A stretch of 64,000 nucleotides of DNA. It comes from Mycobacterium florentinum (lineage in GTDB: Bacteria; Actinomycetota; Actinomycetes; Mycobacteriales; Mycobacteriaceae). Under the pieces are notes generated by a model. It was not told where the DNA came from. It did no database searches and saw only the letters and a list, made by a program, of their open reading frames with translations. Below, in pieces: positions 33,002 to 43,194 of this stretch (position 1 is its first letter; every line of letters starts with the position of its first letter). The stretch is from the NCBI RefSeq assembly GCF_010730355.1, contig NZ_AP022576.1:3596001-3660000 (forward strand). The letters are read 5' to 3'. A program made the position numbers and the translations under genes.

Positions 33002-34810
33002 ATGAACTCGTGCGAAGGCCCGCGCGCGAAGCGCGGAGCCAAGCTGTTCGGACTAGCCGCCACGATTTTGATCGTGTGCGGCCTGGTGCTGGCCGGACCC
33101 GCGTTCGCCGACAGGAATCAGTGCGCGCCGGGCGGGGTGGGTAGCGCGCGACCGTTGCCCAAGGACCTCACCACCGTCGAGGGCGGCGTCGGTCGCGACG
33201 AAGGCAACACGACCGCGACGGTCGAATCGCTCAATGCGATAGATCCCGGCGCGCTGGGCTTGAGTGCGCCGGGCGTTCTGACCGTCGGCACCCTGTCGGA
33301 TGCGCCGCCATCGGTCTGCGTCGATTCGACAGGCGTATTCACCGGTTTCGACAATCAACTGCTGCGCGCGATCGCGAAAAAGATCGGCCTGCAAATCCGC
33401 TTTGTCAGTACGGATTTCTCCGCTCTGCTGGCCCAGGTAGCATCCCGGCGCTTCGATGTCGGTTCGGCCTCGGTACAAGCCACCGCCGCGCGGCGTCGCA
33501 CCGTCGGGTTTACCAACGGCTACGACTTCGGCTACTACGCGCTCGTGGTGCCGCCCGGATCACCGATCAAGAGCTTCAGCGATCTGGCCGAGGGGCAGCG
33601 AATCGGTGTCGTCCAGGGCACCGTCGAAGAGCACTACGTCGTCGACACGCTGCGTCTGCAACCGGTCAAGTACCCCGGCTTCGCCACCGTCTACGGCAGC
33701 CTCAAGACACACCAGATCGATGCCTGGGTGGCGCCGGCCGCGCTGGCATCGAATCTGATGAAGCCGGGCGATCCCGCGATGGTGGTTGCGAACGCCTTCA
33801 CGCCGGGTCACTTCGTCGCCTATCCGGTGGCCAACGAGAATTTGCCGCTGATCAATGCGCTCAACGCCGGGCTGGACGCCGTGATCGCCGACGGCACCTG
33901 GGCGCAGCTGTATTCCGAGTGGGTCCCGCGACCGCTGCCACCGGGCTGGAAACCCGGATCGAAAGCCGCCCCGACACCACACCTGCCGGACTTCGCCGCG
34001 ATCGCTGCGAGCCTGCACAAGCCCGCGGGCCCGGTCACGCCGAAATCCACTCTCGCGCAATTGCGCGACCAATTCTTGGACTGGGATCTCTACAAGCAGG
34101 CCATCCCCATTCTGCTCGAGACGGGACTGCCCAACACGTTGATCCTGACCAACAGCGCCCTGGTCATCGGGCTGGTGCTCGGCATGGTGCTGGCCATGGC
34201 GAGCATGTCCAATTCCTGGTGGCTGCGCTGGCCGGCGCGGGTCTATACCGATATCTTCCGTGGCCTTCCCGAAGTGGTGATCATCCTCATCATCGGGATG
34301 GGCATCGGGCCGCTCGTGGGCGGGCTGACCAACAACGATCCCTACCCGTTGGGCATCGCCGCACTGGGGTTGATGGCCGCCGCCTACATCGGCGAGATTC
34401 TGCGCTCCGGAATCCAGAGCATCGACTCCGGCCAGCTGGAAGCCTCGCGCGCACTGGGATTCAGTTATCCGGCCGCGATGCGGCTGGTGGTGGTGCCGCA
34501 GGGCATCCGGCGCGTATTGCCCGCACTGGTCAATCAGGCCATCGCGTTGTTGAAGGGCTCCGCGCTGGTGTACTTCCTGGGCCTGGTCGCCCAGCAACGC
34601 GAGCTGTTCCAGGTGGGGCGGGACCTCAACGCGCAGACCGGCAACTTGTCGCCGCTGGTGGCCGCCGGCCTCTTCTACCTGTTGTTGACTGTTCCGTTAA
34701 CACATTTGGTGAACTACATCGACACACGGCTGCGCAGCGGCAGCTCTGCCGACGATTCCGATGAACCTTCGGCGATGTTCACCTCCACCGTCGGCCAGGG
34801 CATGATATGA
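33002..34810 (+). CDS. Amino-acid ABC transporter: binding protein fused to permease
   Basis: This 602-residue polypeptide has a Sec signal peptide (GPAFA cut before Asp37). A family 3 solute-binding domain spans about 85-310 (LTVGTLSDAPPSVCVDS, DFSALLAQVASRRFDVGSASVQAT). A HisM/GlnP-type permease domain spans about 370-585, with coupling region EASRALGFSYPAAMRLVVVPQGIRRVLPALVNQ. The fused receptor-channel layout is known in GlnP-type importers and places the receptor outside, tethered to the channel. ATG 33002 was preferred over an overlapping upstream frame. The ATPase gene starts inside its last codons. Confidence 0.92.
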   Translation: MNSCEGPRAKRGAKLFGLAATILIVCGLVLAGPAFADRNQCAPGGVGSARPLPKDLTTVEGGVGRDEGNTTATVESLNAIDPGALGLSAPGVLTVGTLSDAPPSVCVDSTGVFTGFDNQLLRAIAKKIGLQIRFVSTDFSALLAQVASRRFDVGSASVQATAARRRTVGFTNGYDFGYYALVVPPGSPIKSFSDLAEGQRIGVVQGTVEEHYVVDTLRLQPVKYPGFATVYGSLKTHQIDAWVAPAALASNLMKPGDPAMVVANAFTPGHFVAYPVANENLPLINALNAGLDAVIADGTWAQLYSEWVPRPLPPGWKPGSKAAPTPHLPDFAAIAASLHKPAGPVTPKSTLAQLRDQFLDWDLYKQAIPILLETGLPNTLILTNSALVIGLVLGMVLAMASMSNSWWLRWPARVYTDIFRGLPEVVIILIIGMGIGPLVGGLTNNDPYPLGIAALGLMAAAYIGEILRSGIQSIDSGQLEASRALGFSYPAAMRLVVVPQGIRRVLPALVNQAIALLKGSALVYFLGLVAQQRELFQVGRDLNAQTGNLSPLVAAGLFYLLLTVPLTHLVNYIDTRLRSGSSADDSDEPSAMFTSTVGQGMI

Positions 34811-35556
34811 CCGACGACACCGCGGGCCGGGCGTCAGTCTCCCTGGAAGCCAGGGACATTCACAAAACCCTCGGTGGCACGAAGGTGCTGCGCGGCGTCA
34901 CGTTCGAAGCCCCCGCGGGTACGACGGTAGCCGTGATCGGACCGTCCGGCTCGGGCAAGTCGACGCTGCTGCGCGCCCTCAATCGTCTTCACGAACCCGA
35001 CAAAGGCGACATCCTGCTCGACGGGAAGTCGGTGCTGGACGACGATCCCGACGAACTCCGCCAGCGCATCGGCATGGTGTTCCAGCATTACTACCTGTTC
35101 CCGCATCTGAGCATCCTCAAGAACGTGGCGCTGGGCCCGCGCAAGTTGCGCGGCCTGTCCACGGACGCGGCCAAAGAACTCGCGCTTACCCAGCTGGAGC
35201 GAGTTGGCCTGAAGCACAAGGCCGGTGCCCGCCCCGGCATGCTCTCCGGCGGCCAGCAGCAACGCGTTGCGATCGCCCGCGCGCTGGCGATGGCGCCGCA
35301 GGTGATGTTCTTCGACGAGGCGACGTCCGCGCTGGATCCGGAGATGGTCAAGGGAGCTCTACAGCTCATCGCCGACCTCGGGGCCGACGGTATGACGATG
35401 ATTGTGGTCACGCACGAAATGGGTTTCGCCCGCTCGACGTCGGACACCGTGGTGTTCATGGACCAGGGCAAGGTCGTGGAATCCGGGCCACCAGAGCAGA
35501 TATTCGAAGCGGCCAAGACCGAGCGGCTGCAGCGATTCCTGTCCCAAGTGCTTTGA
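34807..35556 (+). CDS. Amino-acid ABC transporter ATP-binding protein (GlnQ-type)
   Basis: This 249-residue ATPase has Walker A GPSGSGKST, Q-loop VFQHYYLFPHLSILKNV, signature LSGGQQQR, Walker B VMFFDEATSALDPEMV and switch His in VVTHEMGFARS. This is the standard polar-amino-acid importer ATPase. It overlaps the upstream receptor-permease gene by ATGA and together they make a complete importer. The gene ends 64 bp before a MarR regulator. Confidence 0.95.
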   Translation: MTDDTAGRASVSLEARDIHKTLGGTKVLRGVTFEAPAGTTVAVIGPSGSGKSTLLRALNRLHEPDKGDILLDGKSVLDDDPDELRQRIGMVFQHYYLFPHLSILKNVALGPRKLRGLSTDAAKELALTQLERVGLKHKAGARPGMLSGGQQQRVAIARALAMAPQVMFFDEATSALDPEMVKGALQLIADLGADGMTMIVVTHEMGFARSTSDTVVFMDQGKVVESGPPEQIFEAAKTERLQRFLSQVL

Positions 35557-35605
35557 CGGGCTAAAAATAGTCGTCGTAGCTACCTTGTACGCCACCGATA
35601 TCGGG

Positions 35606-35621
35606 TTAGACTGCCGACTTA
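35606..35621 (+). promoter_or_regulatory. Candidate leaderless promoter (-10) of the MarR gene
   Basis: TAGACT (35607-35612) ends 8 bp before the ATG at 35621, and no Shine-Dalgarno sequence is present. This spacing is typical of mycobacterial transcripts whose first base is the start codon. The same hexamer precedes the SDR gene. Confidence 0.45.
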
Positions 35622-36127
35622 TGGCGGACAGCGAATCCACCGCAGCCGAGGTGACGGAGCTTGCGGAAGGCTTGCACCGCGCGCTGTCCAAGCTGTTTTC
35701 GATACTGCGCCGCGGTGACCCCAGCGGAGTAGTCGCGGGCGAATTGACCTTGGCGCAGTTGTCGATCCTGGTCACCCTGCTCGATCAAGGACCGATCCGG
35801 ATGACGGATCTGGCCGCGCACGAACGGGTGCGGACCCCTACCACGACCGTGGCCATCCGCCGGCTGGAGAAGATCGGATTGGTGAAGCGCTCTCGCGACC
35901 CGTCCGACCTGCGGGCGGTGCTTGTCGATATCACGCCGCGCGGCCGCGCGGTCCATGCCGAGTCGTTGGCCAACCGGCACGCGGCCCTCGCGGCGATGCT
36001 CAGCCAACTCCCCGAGGCCGACCTGAACATGCTGACCAGTGCGCTGGCCTCACTGGAGCGCCTGGCCTCGGGCGAGCCGACATCGGGCCCCGCCGGAGGA
36101 GAATCGCCCGCACGCAAGCGTGCGTGA
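35621..36127 (+). CDS. MarR-family transcriptional regulator (Rv0042c-like)
   Basis: This 168-residue protein has the MarR winged helix (LTLAQLSILVTLLDQGPIRMTDLAAHERVRTPTTTVAIRRLEKIGLVKRSRDPSDLRAVLVDITPRGR) at residues about 47-113, with flanking dimerisation helices. ATG 35621 lacks a ribosome site, but TAGACT lies 8 bp before it, so the mRNA may start at the ATG (leaderless). The following SDR gene has the same arrangement. Its ligand and targets are unknown. Confidence 0.93.
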   Translation: MADSESTAAEVTELAEGLHRALSKLFSILRRGDPSGVVAGELTLAQLSILVTLLDQGPIRMTDLAAHERVRTPTTTVAIRRLEKIGLVKRSRDPSDLRAVLVDITPRGRAVHAESLANRHAALAAMLSQLPEADLNMLTSALASLERLASGEPTSGPAGGESPARKRA

Positions 36128-36175
36128 AAGTACCTCTTTTCCAACAGCATTGGCGATGTCCGTAGACTGAGCGCC

Positions 36176-36847
36176 ATGCCAACCGCTCTCATCACCGGTG
36201 CCGGCGGCGGTATCGGCTCCGCCATCGCCACGGCGCTGGCCCCGACGCACACGCTGCTGCTGGCCGGTCGTCCGTCGGCCCGGCTCGACGCCGTCGCGCA
36301 GCGACTCGGCGCCACCACCTTCCCACTGGACTTGACCGACATCGACGAGATCGAGGCCAGCTGCGAAATCGTCGACGAGCTCGACGTGCTGGTACACAAC
36401 GCGGGGGTGTTCGTTCCGGGCCGGGTCGCCGAGTCTCATGTCGACGAATGGCGTGCCACCTTCAGCGTGAATGTCTTTGGGGCGGTGGCCCTTACGCTGG
36501 AGCTGTTGCCCGCCCTGCGCAGCGCCCGTGGTCAGGTGGTGTTCATCAACTCCGGGGCGGGACGTACGGTTGCACCGAGGATGGCGTCCTATTCGGCCAG
36601 CAAATTCGCATTGCGCGCCTTCGCCGACTCGCTGCGCGCCGACGAGCCGGGCCTGCGAGTCACCACGATATTTCCGGGCCGCACCGACACCGAGATGCAG
36701 CGCGACCTCGTCGCGTTCGAGGGCGGTGAGTATGACGCCGCCAACTTCTTGCGACCCGAAACTGTCGCGGCGGCGGTCGCTCACGCAGTGGCCACTCCGC
36801 GCGACGGGCACGTCCACGAGGTGGTGCTGCGGCCGGGCCGGGGCTAG
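36176..36847 (+). CDS. Short-chain dehydrogenase/reductase
   Basis: This 223-residue classical SDR has the cofactor motif TALITGAGGGIGSAIA (about 3-18), DVLVHNAGVF (NAG), catalytic Ser in FINSGAG and YSASK (Tyr-x3-Lys). The Asp of the second strand is replaced by an AGRPSARLD context, so NADP(H) is likely. TAGACT ends 7 bp before the ATG at 36176, suggesting a leaderless transcript as for the MarR gene 48 bp upstream. The 3' end is 7 bp from the convergent leuS stop. The substrate is unknown. Confidence 0.92.
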   Translation: MPTALITGAGGGIGSAIATALAPTHTLLLAGRPSARLDAVAQRLGATTFPLDLTDIDEIEASCEIVDELDVLVHNAGVFVPGRVAESHVDEWRATFSVNVFGAVALTLELLPALRSARGQVVFINSGAGRTVAPRMASYSASKFALRAFADSLRADEPGLRVTTIFPGRTDTEMQRDLVAFEGGEYDAANFLRPETVAAAVAHAVATPRDGHVHEVVLRPGRG

Positions 36848-36854
36848 CAGGATT

Positions 36855-39761
36855 TCAGACGACCAGGTTCACCAGCCGGCCGGCAACCACGATCACCTTG
36901 CGAGGGGTGGCTCCGGCCAAGAATGCCTGGACCTTTTCATCGCCGAGGGCAGCGGCTTTCAGGGTGTCCTCGTCGGCGTTGGCGGCCACCACCACGCGTC
37001 CGCGCACCTTGCCGTTGACCTGCACCGGGTACTCGACGGTGTCGTCGACAAGATAGGCGGGGTCGGCTTCCGGGAACGGGCCGTGTGCCAACGACGTGGT
37101 GTGCCCCAATCGCGACCACAACTCCTCGGCCAGGTGCGGGGCCAGCGGTGCCAGCATCAGCACCAACGGCTCGATCGCGGCGCGGGGTACCGCGGCGCGA
37201 TACTCCTTGGTGAGGTGGTTGGTGTACTCGATCAGCTTGGCCGCCGCGGTGTTATTCCGCAGGGCCGCATAGTCTTCCGCTACACCCTCGATGGTGCGGT
37301 GCAGTACGCGCAGGGTTTCGGTGTCCAGCTGCTCCTGGCCGTCGGCCACGCGGGATTCGCCGGTGCTCTCGTCGACCACCAGCCGCCAGACTCGCTGCAA
37401 GAAGCGTTGCGCGCCGATGACGTCCTTGGTCGCCCACGGCCGGGACGCCTCCAGCGGGCCCATCGACATCTCGTACACCCGCAGGGTGTCCGCTCCGTAT
37501 TCGTCGCAGATCGTGTCGGGTGAAATCGAATTCTTCAGGCTCTTACCGATTTTGCCGAACTCCTGAAAGACTTCGATCTCGCCGTCGGGTCCCGGGTAGA
37601 AGAACTTGTCGCCGCGTTCGATCACCTCGTCGGCCGCGACGTACGACCCGCGGGAATCGGTGTAGGCGAACGCCTGAATGTAGCCCTGATTGACCAGCCG
37701 GCGGAATGGCTCCGACGAGGTGACGTGACCCAGGTCGTAGAGCACCTTGTGCCAGAACCTGACATACAACAGGTGCAGCACCGCGTGCTCAGCACCCCCG
37801 ACGTACAAGTCGACGCCGCCGGGATCCTGCGGACCGTGCTCGGCCGGCCGCGGACCCATCCAGTACGCCTCGTTCTCCTTGGCGCAGAACCGTTCTGAGT
37901 TATGCGGATCGGTGTAGCGCAGCTCGTACCACGAGCTGCCGGCCCACTGCGGCATCACATTGGTGTCGCGGCTGTAGGGCTTCAGGCCGTCGCCCAGGTC
38001 CAGCTCGACGTGCACCCAATCGGTTGCCTTGCCCAGCGGCGGCGACGGTTCGCTGTCCGCGTCGTCCGGATCGAACAGCACCGGCGAGTAGTCCGCGATG
38101 TCGGGAAGCTCCACCGGGAGCGCGGCCTCGTTCAGCGCGTGCGGGCGGCCGTCGCTGTCGAAGACGATGGGGAAGGGTTCGCCCCAGTACCGCTGGCGCG
38201 CGAAAAGCCAGTCACGCAGCTTGAATTCGATCCGCGCGCGGCCGCGGCCCTCGGACTCCAGGCGGGCGGTGATGGCATCCTTGGCCGCCGCGACATCCAT
38301 TCCGTCGAGGTAACCGGAGTTCACCAGCACGCCGTCGCCTGTGTACGCGGATTCCGAAATATCGCCACCGGCAATGACTTCCACTATCGGCAGGTGAAAC
38401 GCGCTGGCAAAGTCCCAGTCCCGCTGGTCGTGGCCCGGCACCGCCATGATGGCCCCGGTGCCGTATCCCACCAGTACGTAGTCGGCGATGAACATCGGCA
38501 CCGGTTTACCGTTGGCCGGATTCGTCGCGTAGCTGCCCAGGAAGACTCCGGTCTTCTCCTTGCTCTCCTGGCGCTCGAGGTCAGACTTCGCGCCGATCGC
38601 GCGCCGGTAGGCCGCTACGGCTTCCGCGGGTGTGGTGGCGCCGTAGGTCCAACTGGAGTCGACGCCGTCCGGCCAGGCGTCGGCAACGAGGTCGTCCACC
38701 AGGTCGTGCTCGGGAGCCAGCACCAGATAGGTTGCGCCGAACAAGGTGTCCGGGCGCGTGGTGAACACATCGATGTCGACGATGTCGCCGCGCGCCGTCG
38801 TCGCCGAAAACAATGCCTCGGCGCCGGTGGAACGGCCAATCCAGTTGCGCTGCATGGCCTTGATCTTGTCCGGCCAGTCCAGCAGGTCCAGGTCGTCGAG
38901 CAGCCGGTCGGAGTACGCGGTGATACGCATCATCCACTGCCGCAACCGTTTCCGGAACACCGGGAAGTTGCCGCGGTCGCTGCGGCCGTCGGAGGTGACC
39001 TCTTCGTTGGCCAGCACCGTGCCCAGGCCCGGGCACCAATTCACCATCGAGTCGGCCCGGTACACCAGCCGGTGGCCGTCGATCACGTCGGCGCGCTCCC
39101 CCGCCGACAATGTCGCCCAGTCCCGGCCATCGTCGAGACGACGGGCACCGGAATCGAATTCGGCGATCAACTCGGCGATCGGACGCGCCTTGGCGGCCCT
39201 GGTGTCGAACCACGCGTTGTAGATCTGCAGGAAGATCCATTGCGTCCACTTGTAGAACTCGACGTCAGTGGTCGAGAACGAACGCCGACTGTCGTGTCCG
39301 AGGCCGAGCCGGCCCAGCTGCCGGCGGAAGTTGACGATGTTGGCCTCGGTCCGGGTGCGCGGATGGGTGCCGGTTTGCATCGCGTATTGCTCAGCGGGCA
39401 GCCCAAAAGCATCAAAACCCAAGGCGTGCAGGACATTACGACCCGTCATCCGGAAGTAGCGGGCGTATACGTCGGTCGCGATGTAGCCCAAGGGGTGTCC
39501 GACGTGCAGCCCGTCACCCGATGGGTACGGGAACATGTCCTGCACGAACAATTTGTCGTCGGGCACCGGTACGCCGTCCGTCGGCGCCAGCGACCCCACC
39601 GGGTTGGGCACATTGAACGTCCCCAGCCGCGCCCAGTTGTCCTGCCAGGTGGCCTCAATACGCCCGGCCAGCTCCGCGGTGTAACGGAATGGCGGCGCGT
39701 CGGACTCGGTCGGAGCACCCGCAGAGTTGCTCCGAGACGAGGCGGTCGGCGATTGGGTCAC
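36855..39761 (-). CDS. leuS: Leucyl-tRNA synthetase
   Basis: This 968-residue class Ia synthetase charges tRNA-Leu. HIGH-like motif HVGH is near residue 86 in [16 protein letters not shown]. The CP1 editing domain occupies the middle, with the T-rich and [10 protein letters not shown] regions. The KMSKS-like KIGKS occurs in [17 protein letters not shown]. The C-terminal anticodon domain ends with [13 protein letters not shown]. The length is normal for actinobacteria. It converges with the SDR gene and diverges from the mtc28-like gene, as in H37Rv. A 624-codon frame on the opposite strand is a GC-codon shadow. Confidence 0.98.
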   Translation of the reverse strand: MTQSPTASSRSNSAGAPTESDAPPFRYTAELAGRIEATWQDNWARLGTFNVPNPVGSLAPTDGVPVPDDKLFVQDMFPYPSGDGLHVGHPLGYIATDVYARYFRMTGRNVLHALGFDAFGLPAEQYAMQTGTHPRTRTEANIVNFRRQLGRLGLGHDSRRSFSTTDVEFYKWTQWIFLQIYNAWFDTRAAKARPIAELIAEFDSGARRLDDGRDWATLSAGERADVIDGHRLVYRADSMVNWCPGLGTVLANEEVTSDGRSDRGNFPVFRKRLRQWMMRITAYSDRLLDDLDLLDWPDKIKAMQRNWIGRSTGAEALFSATTARGDIVDIDVFTTRPDTLFGATYLVLAPEHDLVDDLVADAWPDGVDSSWTYGATTPAEAVAAYRRAIGAKSDLERQESKEKTGVFLGSYATNPANGKPVPMFIADYVLVGYGTGAIMAVPGHDQRDWDFASAFHLPIVEVIAGGDISESAYTGDGVLVNSGYLDGMDVAAAKDAITARLESEGRGRARIEFKLRDWLFARQRYWGEPFPIVFDSDGRPHALNEAALPVELPDIADYSPVLFDPDDADSEPSPPLGKATDWVHVELDLGDGLKPYSRDTNVMPQWAGSSWYELRYTDPHNSERFCAKENEAYWMGPRPAEHGPQDPGGVDLYVGGAEHAVLHLLYVRFWHKVLYDLGHVTSSEPFRRLVNQGYIQAFAYTDSRGSYVAADEVIERGDKFFYPGPDGEIEVFQEFGKIGKSLKNSISPDTICDEYGADTLRVYEMSMGPLEASRPWATKDVIGAQRFLQRVWRLVVDESTGESRVADGQEQLDTETLRVLHRTIEGVAEDYAALRNNTAAAKLIEYTNHLTKEYRAAVPRAAIEPLVLMLAPLAPHLAEELWSRLGHTTSLAHGPFPEADPAYLVDDTVEYPVQVNGKVRGRVVVAANADEDTLKAAALGDEKVQAFLAGATPRKVIVVAGRLVNLVV

Positions 39762-39949
39762 GTGAACAGCGTATAAGGACGGTCTGGACGGGCGTGTCGG
39801 CCACAGGTTGATAAAGGTTGCGTTGCGCGGAGATCAGAGGTTCATCCCAGCTCTGTTTCGGCCCTGTCCAGCGCGTTTGACCTCTGGTTACAGTCACCCT
39901 CTATACGACGGATGCTGGTGGACCAGCCATTCCGGAAGGACCGACAGAG

Positions 39950-41050
39950 ATGACTCAGATCGCCGCCCCCGGGCGTGTAATCGCCGGCGGTTTCGCCGCC
40001 AGTGTGATCGGGTTCGCCCTTTTTTCGGGTGCCACGGCTTCGGCCGATCCTCTGGTTCCGGTGCCACCGGGTCCGATCGTGCCGGTGCCCGCGCAGCAGT
40101 ACATCCCTGCGGCCCCCGGTACGGCCAACAGCAACCGGTTCGTCCCCACCCCGCCGGCGGCGAATCCGTTCGCACCGCCGAGCCTCGCCTCCGCTCCCGC
40201 AGCGCCCAACAACATCGCGGCTCCGGCCGCGACGCCCAACGCCGCCGTGGTCGCGCCGGCACAGCCGACCGTGACCCCCGCGGCCTCCGGAACGCTGCGC
40301 GACTACTTCCAATCGAAGGGCGTCAAGCTCGAACCCCAGAAGCCGCAGGGATTCAAGCCGCTCGACATCACGCTGCCGGTGCCGCCGCGCTGGACCCAGG
40401 TGCCCGATCCCAATGTTCCGGATGCGTTCGCGGTGATCGCCGACCGGCAAGGCAGCAGTGTCTACACGTCAAACGCGCAGGTCGTGGTCTACAAGCTGGT
40501 CGGAACCTTCGATCCCCGAGAAGCCATCTCGCACGGCTACGTCGACAGCCAGAAACTGCTTGCCTGGCAGTCCACGAACGCCTCGATGGCTGACTTCGAC
40601 GGTTTCCCGTCGTCGGTCATCGAGGGCACCTACCGCGAGGGCGATATGACGCTGAACACCTCGCGCCGCCACGTCCTTGCCACCTCGGGCCACGACACCT
40701 ACCTGGTGTCGCTCTCGGTGACTACCGACCGGGCCGTGGCAGTCGCAGACGCTCCCGCCACCGACGCCATCATCAACGGGTTCCGGGTGGCCGCTCCCGG
40801 CGCCGCCGCCCCGGCCCCCGCCGCACCCGCGCCGAGCGCCGCACCCGCGCCGAGCGCCGCACCCGCCGCGGTTCCGGCCCAGGCGCCTGCCGTCGCACCC
40901 GTCCAGCCGCCCGTCGCCGCACCTACCCAGGTTCCCGCGCAGCTGGGCGTGCCCAACCAGCTGCCCTCCCCGCAGCCCGCGCCCAACCTCTTGGCCCTCG
41001 TACCTGGGCTTCCGCCCCTGCCGAACTTCAGCAGCCTCGGCTCGCGCTAA
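39950..41050 (+). CDS. mtc28: Secreted proline/alanine-rich antigen of the Mtc28 family (LpqN/LpqT-like core)
   Basis: This 366-residue secreted protein has a signal peptide (residues 1-32, cut after ASA), then a Pro/Ala-rich region to about 105. A globular LpqN/LpqT-type domain (about 112-280) contains [16 protein letters not shown] and [33 protein letters not shown] second Pro/Ala-rich tail includes two tandem copies of an APAPSA-type repeat. It matches the position and layout of Rv0040c (28-kDa secreted antigen). It is divergent from leuS, and its function is unknown. Confidence 0.93.
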   Translation: MTQIAAPGRVIAGGFAASVIGFALFSGATASADPLVPVPPGPIVPVPAQQYIPAAPGTANSNRFVPTPPAANPFAPPSLASAPAAPNNIAAPAATPNAAVVAPAQPTVTPAASGTLRDYFQSKGVKLEPQKPQGFKPLDITLPVPPRWTQVPDPNVPDAFAVIADRQGSSVYTSNAQVVVYKLVGTFDPREAISHGYVDSQKLLAWQSTNASMADFDGFPSSVIEGTYREGDMTLNTSRRHVLATSGHDTYLVSLSVTTDRAVAVADAPATDAIINGFRVAAPGAAAPAPAAPAPSAAPAPSAAPAAVPAQAPAVAPVQPPVAAPTQVPAQLGVPNQLPSPQPAPNLLALVPGLPPLPNFSSLGSR

Positions 41051-41118
41051 TTCGGCGCCGACACAAGGGGTGTGGAGCCCGGCGCGCGCATCCGCGATCG
41101 GCCTCGTATTGTGAGGCC

Positions 41119-41463
41119 ATGCTGATCGCTGGGGTGGTGTGCGTCTGTGCGGCGGTGGCTTCCGCCGGGTTCGGAGCCTGGTCGCTCTCTCACAACCACG
41201 CAGTCGCCGGTACTCAACTGGCGCTGCGCGCCATGGCGCCGACACAGTTGGCGGCCGCGGTAATGCTGGCCGCAGGCGGTGTGGTGGCGCTGGCCGCCTC
41301 CGCGCACACCGCGTTCGTGGTGCTGATCGTCTGCGTGGCCGGCGCCCTCGGCACGCTGGCCGCCGGCTCGTGGCAGAGTGCACGCTTCGCGCTGCGCCAA
41401 GAAGCAGCGGCGGCACCCAGTTGTGCCGGCGAGTGCAGCGCCTGCACACAGTCCTGCCACTGA
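41119..41463 (+). CDS. Small membrane protein with cysteine-rich tail (Rv0039c-like)
   Basis: This 114-residue protein has two or three hydrophobic helices (about 2-20, 43-60, 64-85) and a C-terminal tail CAGECSACTQSCH, four cysteines spaced C-x3-C-x2-C-x3-C plus a final His. The tail looks able to bind a metal, but no family function is known to me. It follows the mtc28-like gene on the same strand (about 70 bp) and precedes an SBF-type transporter. The position matches Rv0039c. Confidence 0.82.
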   Translation: MLIAGVVCVCAAVASAGFGAWSLSHNHAVAGTQLALRAMAPTQLAAAVMLAAGGVVALAASAHTAFVVLIVCVAGALGTLAAGSWQSARFALRQEAAAAPSCAGECSACTQSCH

Positions 41464-41501
41464 CGAAACCCCACCGACGCGACGTCGTGCGATAGGCCAC
41501 C

Positions 41502-42506
41502 ATGCTGAGGCGCTTGTCGACGATCCTCGATCTGTTTCTGCTGGCTTTGGCGACAACCGTCGCTATTGCCTCCCTCTTCCCCGCCCACGGCGACGCCGCC
41601 AAGGTCGCGTCGGTCGCCGCGGAATCCGCGATCGCGCTGCTGTTCTTCTTGTACGGAGCCCGGCTCTCGCCTCAGCAGGCCTGGCACGGCGTCCGGCAAT
41701 GGCGGTTGCACCTGCTGGTACTGGCCACGACGTTCCTGTTCTTCCCGCTGCTGGGGCTGGCCGCCCGGGCGTTGGTGCCCTCGATCCTGACGACCGATCT
41801 CTACAACGGCGTGCTGTTCCTCTGCCTGGTCCCGTCGACCGTGCAGTCGTCCATCGCATTCACTTCGATTGCGCGGGGCCATGTTTCCGCCGCCATCGTC
41901 AGTGCCTCCTTGTCGAACATCCTCGGCATCGTGCTGACCCCACTGCTGGTGGTGGTGCTGATGAACACCAGCGGCGCCGTCCACGTGGACGGCACTTCGA
42001 TCCGCGACATCGTGGTGCAGCTCTTGCTGCCCTTCGGCGCCGGCCAGCTGGCGAGGCCATGGATCGCCGGGTTCGTCAGCCGCTATGCGGCGGTGCTCAA
42101 GGTCGTCGACCGGGGGTCCATCCTGCTGGTCGTGTACACGGCCTTTTCGATGGGCGTGGTGGAGGGCATCTGGGTCAGCGTCGACATCTGGCAATTGATC
42201 CTCGTCGGCCTGGTCGCGACGGGACTGCTGGCCATCGTGCTGGTCGCCACGACGGCGACCGGCCGGCTGGCCAGTCTGGACCGCGGCGATGCGATCGTGC
42301 TGCTGTTCTGCGGTTCGAAGAAGAGCCTCGCGTCCGGGCTGCCGATGGCGCTGGTGTTTTTCCCCAACAACATCGTCGGCCTGACCATGTTGCCGCTGAT
42401 GATCTTCCACCAGATTCAGCTGGTGGTGTGCGCGGTGATCGCCAGCCGGCTGGCGCGTGAGGCGGACGAAACGTCGGCGCCGGCGCAGGTGGGGGAGGAG
42501 GCCTAG
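41502..42506 (+). CDS. Bile acid:sodium symporter (SBF/BASS) family transporter
   Basis: This 334-residue membrane protein has about ten helices in two repeats. Characteristic SBF segments are LFFLYGARLSPQQAWHGVRQWRLHLLVLATTFLFFPLLG, LCLVPSTVQSSIAFTSIARGHVSAAIVSASLSNILGIVLTPLL and LFCGSKKSLASGLPMALVFF. Relatives import organic anions such as pantoate, bile acids or keto acids with sodium; the substrate here is unknown. The 3' end overlaps by 4 bp the end of the convergent YqgE-like gene. I do not recall an equivalent between Rv0039c and Rv0038. Confidence 0.9.
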   Translation: MLRRLSTILDLFLLALATTVAIASLFPAHGDAAKVASVAAESAIALLFFLYGARLSPQQAWHGVRQWRLHLLVLATTFLFFPLLGLAARALVPSILTTDLYNGVLFLCLVPSTVQSSIAFTSIARGHVSAAIVSASLSNILGIVLTPLLVVVLMNTSGAVHVDGTSIRDIVVQLLLPFGAGQLARPWIAGFVSRYAAVLKVVDRGSILLVVYTAFSMGVVEGIWVSVDIWQLILVGLVATGLLAIVLVATTATGRLASLDRGDAIVLLFCGSKKSLASGLPMALVFFPNNIVGLTMLPLMIFHQIQLVVCAVIASRLAREADETSAPAQVGEEA

Positions 42507-43108
42507 TTTCGGCTGACGTCGATCGGGTGGGTGGCCAACAGCGACAGCGGCAGCGGCTGCCGGCGCAGGACCTGCCCCCACAGGTCCTCCTTCGCTCCGA
42601 CGAGAACGTCAGATGGCAATGCGGACAACACAATCCAGTCGTCGCGCTCGATCTCGCCTTCGAGCTGACCGATGGTCCAGCCCGAGTAGCCCGCGTAGAT
42701 CCGGACACCCTCGATCAATGGCGCGATCAGATCGGGCTCGGCGTCGAGGTCGACCATTACGATGCGCCCCGCGACATGCCGCAAACCGGGTACACCCTGC
42801 GGGTCGGCGCCGATCCGCAACGCGGCCAGGCACAGGGCAGCGTCGCGCTTCACCGGCCCACCGATGAACATCGTCTTCGGCTTGGCGGCGAGTTTGGCCC
42901 ACTGCGGCAACACGTTGTAGACCGCGGTCTCGCTGGAGCGGTTGAGCACCACGCCCAGCGTGCCGCCGTCGTTGTGCTCGACGATGTAAATGACGCTGCG
43001 CCGAAACGTCGGTTCCAGCAGGTCGGTATTGGCAAGCAGCAAAGTACCCGCACGCACCCGCTGGGCAGCGGGTGCGATGTAGTCTTCGGGATCCTCGGGC
43101 GGCGGCAT
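42503..43108 (-). CDS. YqgE/UPF0301 family protein (Rv0038-like)
   Basis: This 201-residue protein belongs to the widespread AlgH/YqgE family of unresolved function. Signature segments are GTLLLANTDLLEPTFRRSVIYIVEHNDGGTLGVVLNR and IYAGYSGWTIGQLEGEI. I chose ATG 43108 (MPPPEDPEDY); the frame stays open upstream but that part resembles antisense of the divergent MFS gene. It is transcribed divergently from the MFS transporter and convergently with the SBF transporter. Confidence 0.95.
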   Translation of the reverse strand: MPPPEDPEDYIAPAAQRVRAGTLLLANTDLLEPTFRRSVIYIVEHNDGGTLGVVLNRSSETAVYNVLPQWAKLAAKPKTMFIGGPVKRDAALCLAALRIGADPQGVPGLRHVAGRIVMVDLDAEPDLIAPLIEGVRIYAGYSGWTIGQLEGEIERDDWIVLSALPSDVLVGAKEDLWGQVLRRQPLPLSLLATHPIDVSRN

Positions 43109-43194
43109 CAGTCCATCATCGCACTCCCGTAGCATCGCTCGGCACAAACAAACGCCGCCCGTAAGTATTTGTACTGTTATTACTGCGACGTCGA

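Noticed and set aside
37902..39776. 624-codon plus-strand open frame
   Set aside because: It is exactly antisense to leuS; long shadow frames are common in GC-rich DNA, and the translation is His/Arg/Val-rich without any domain.
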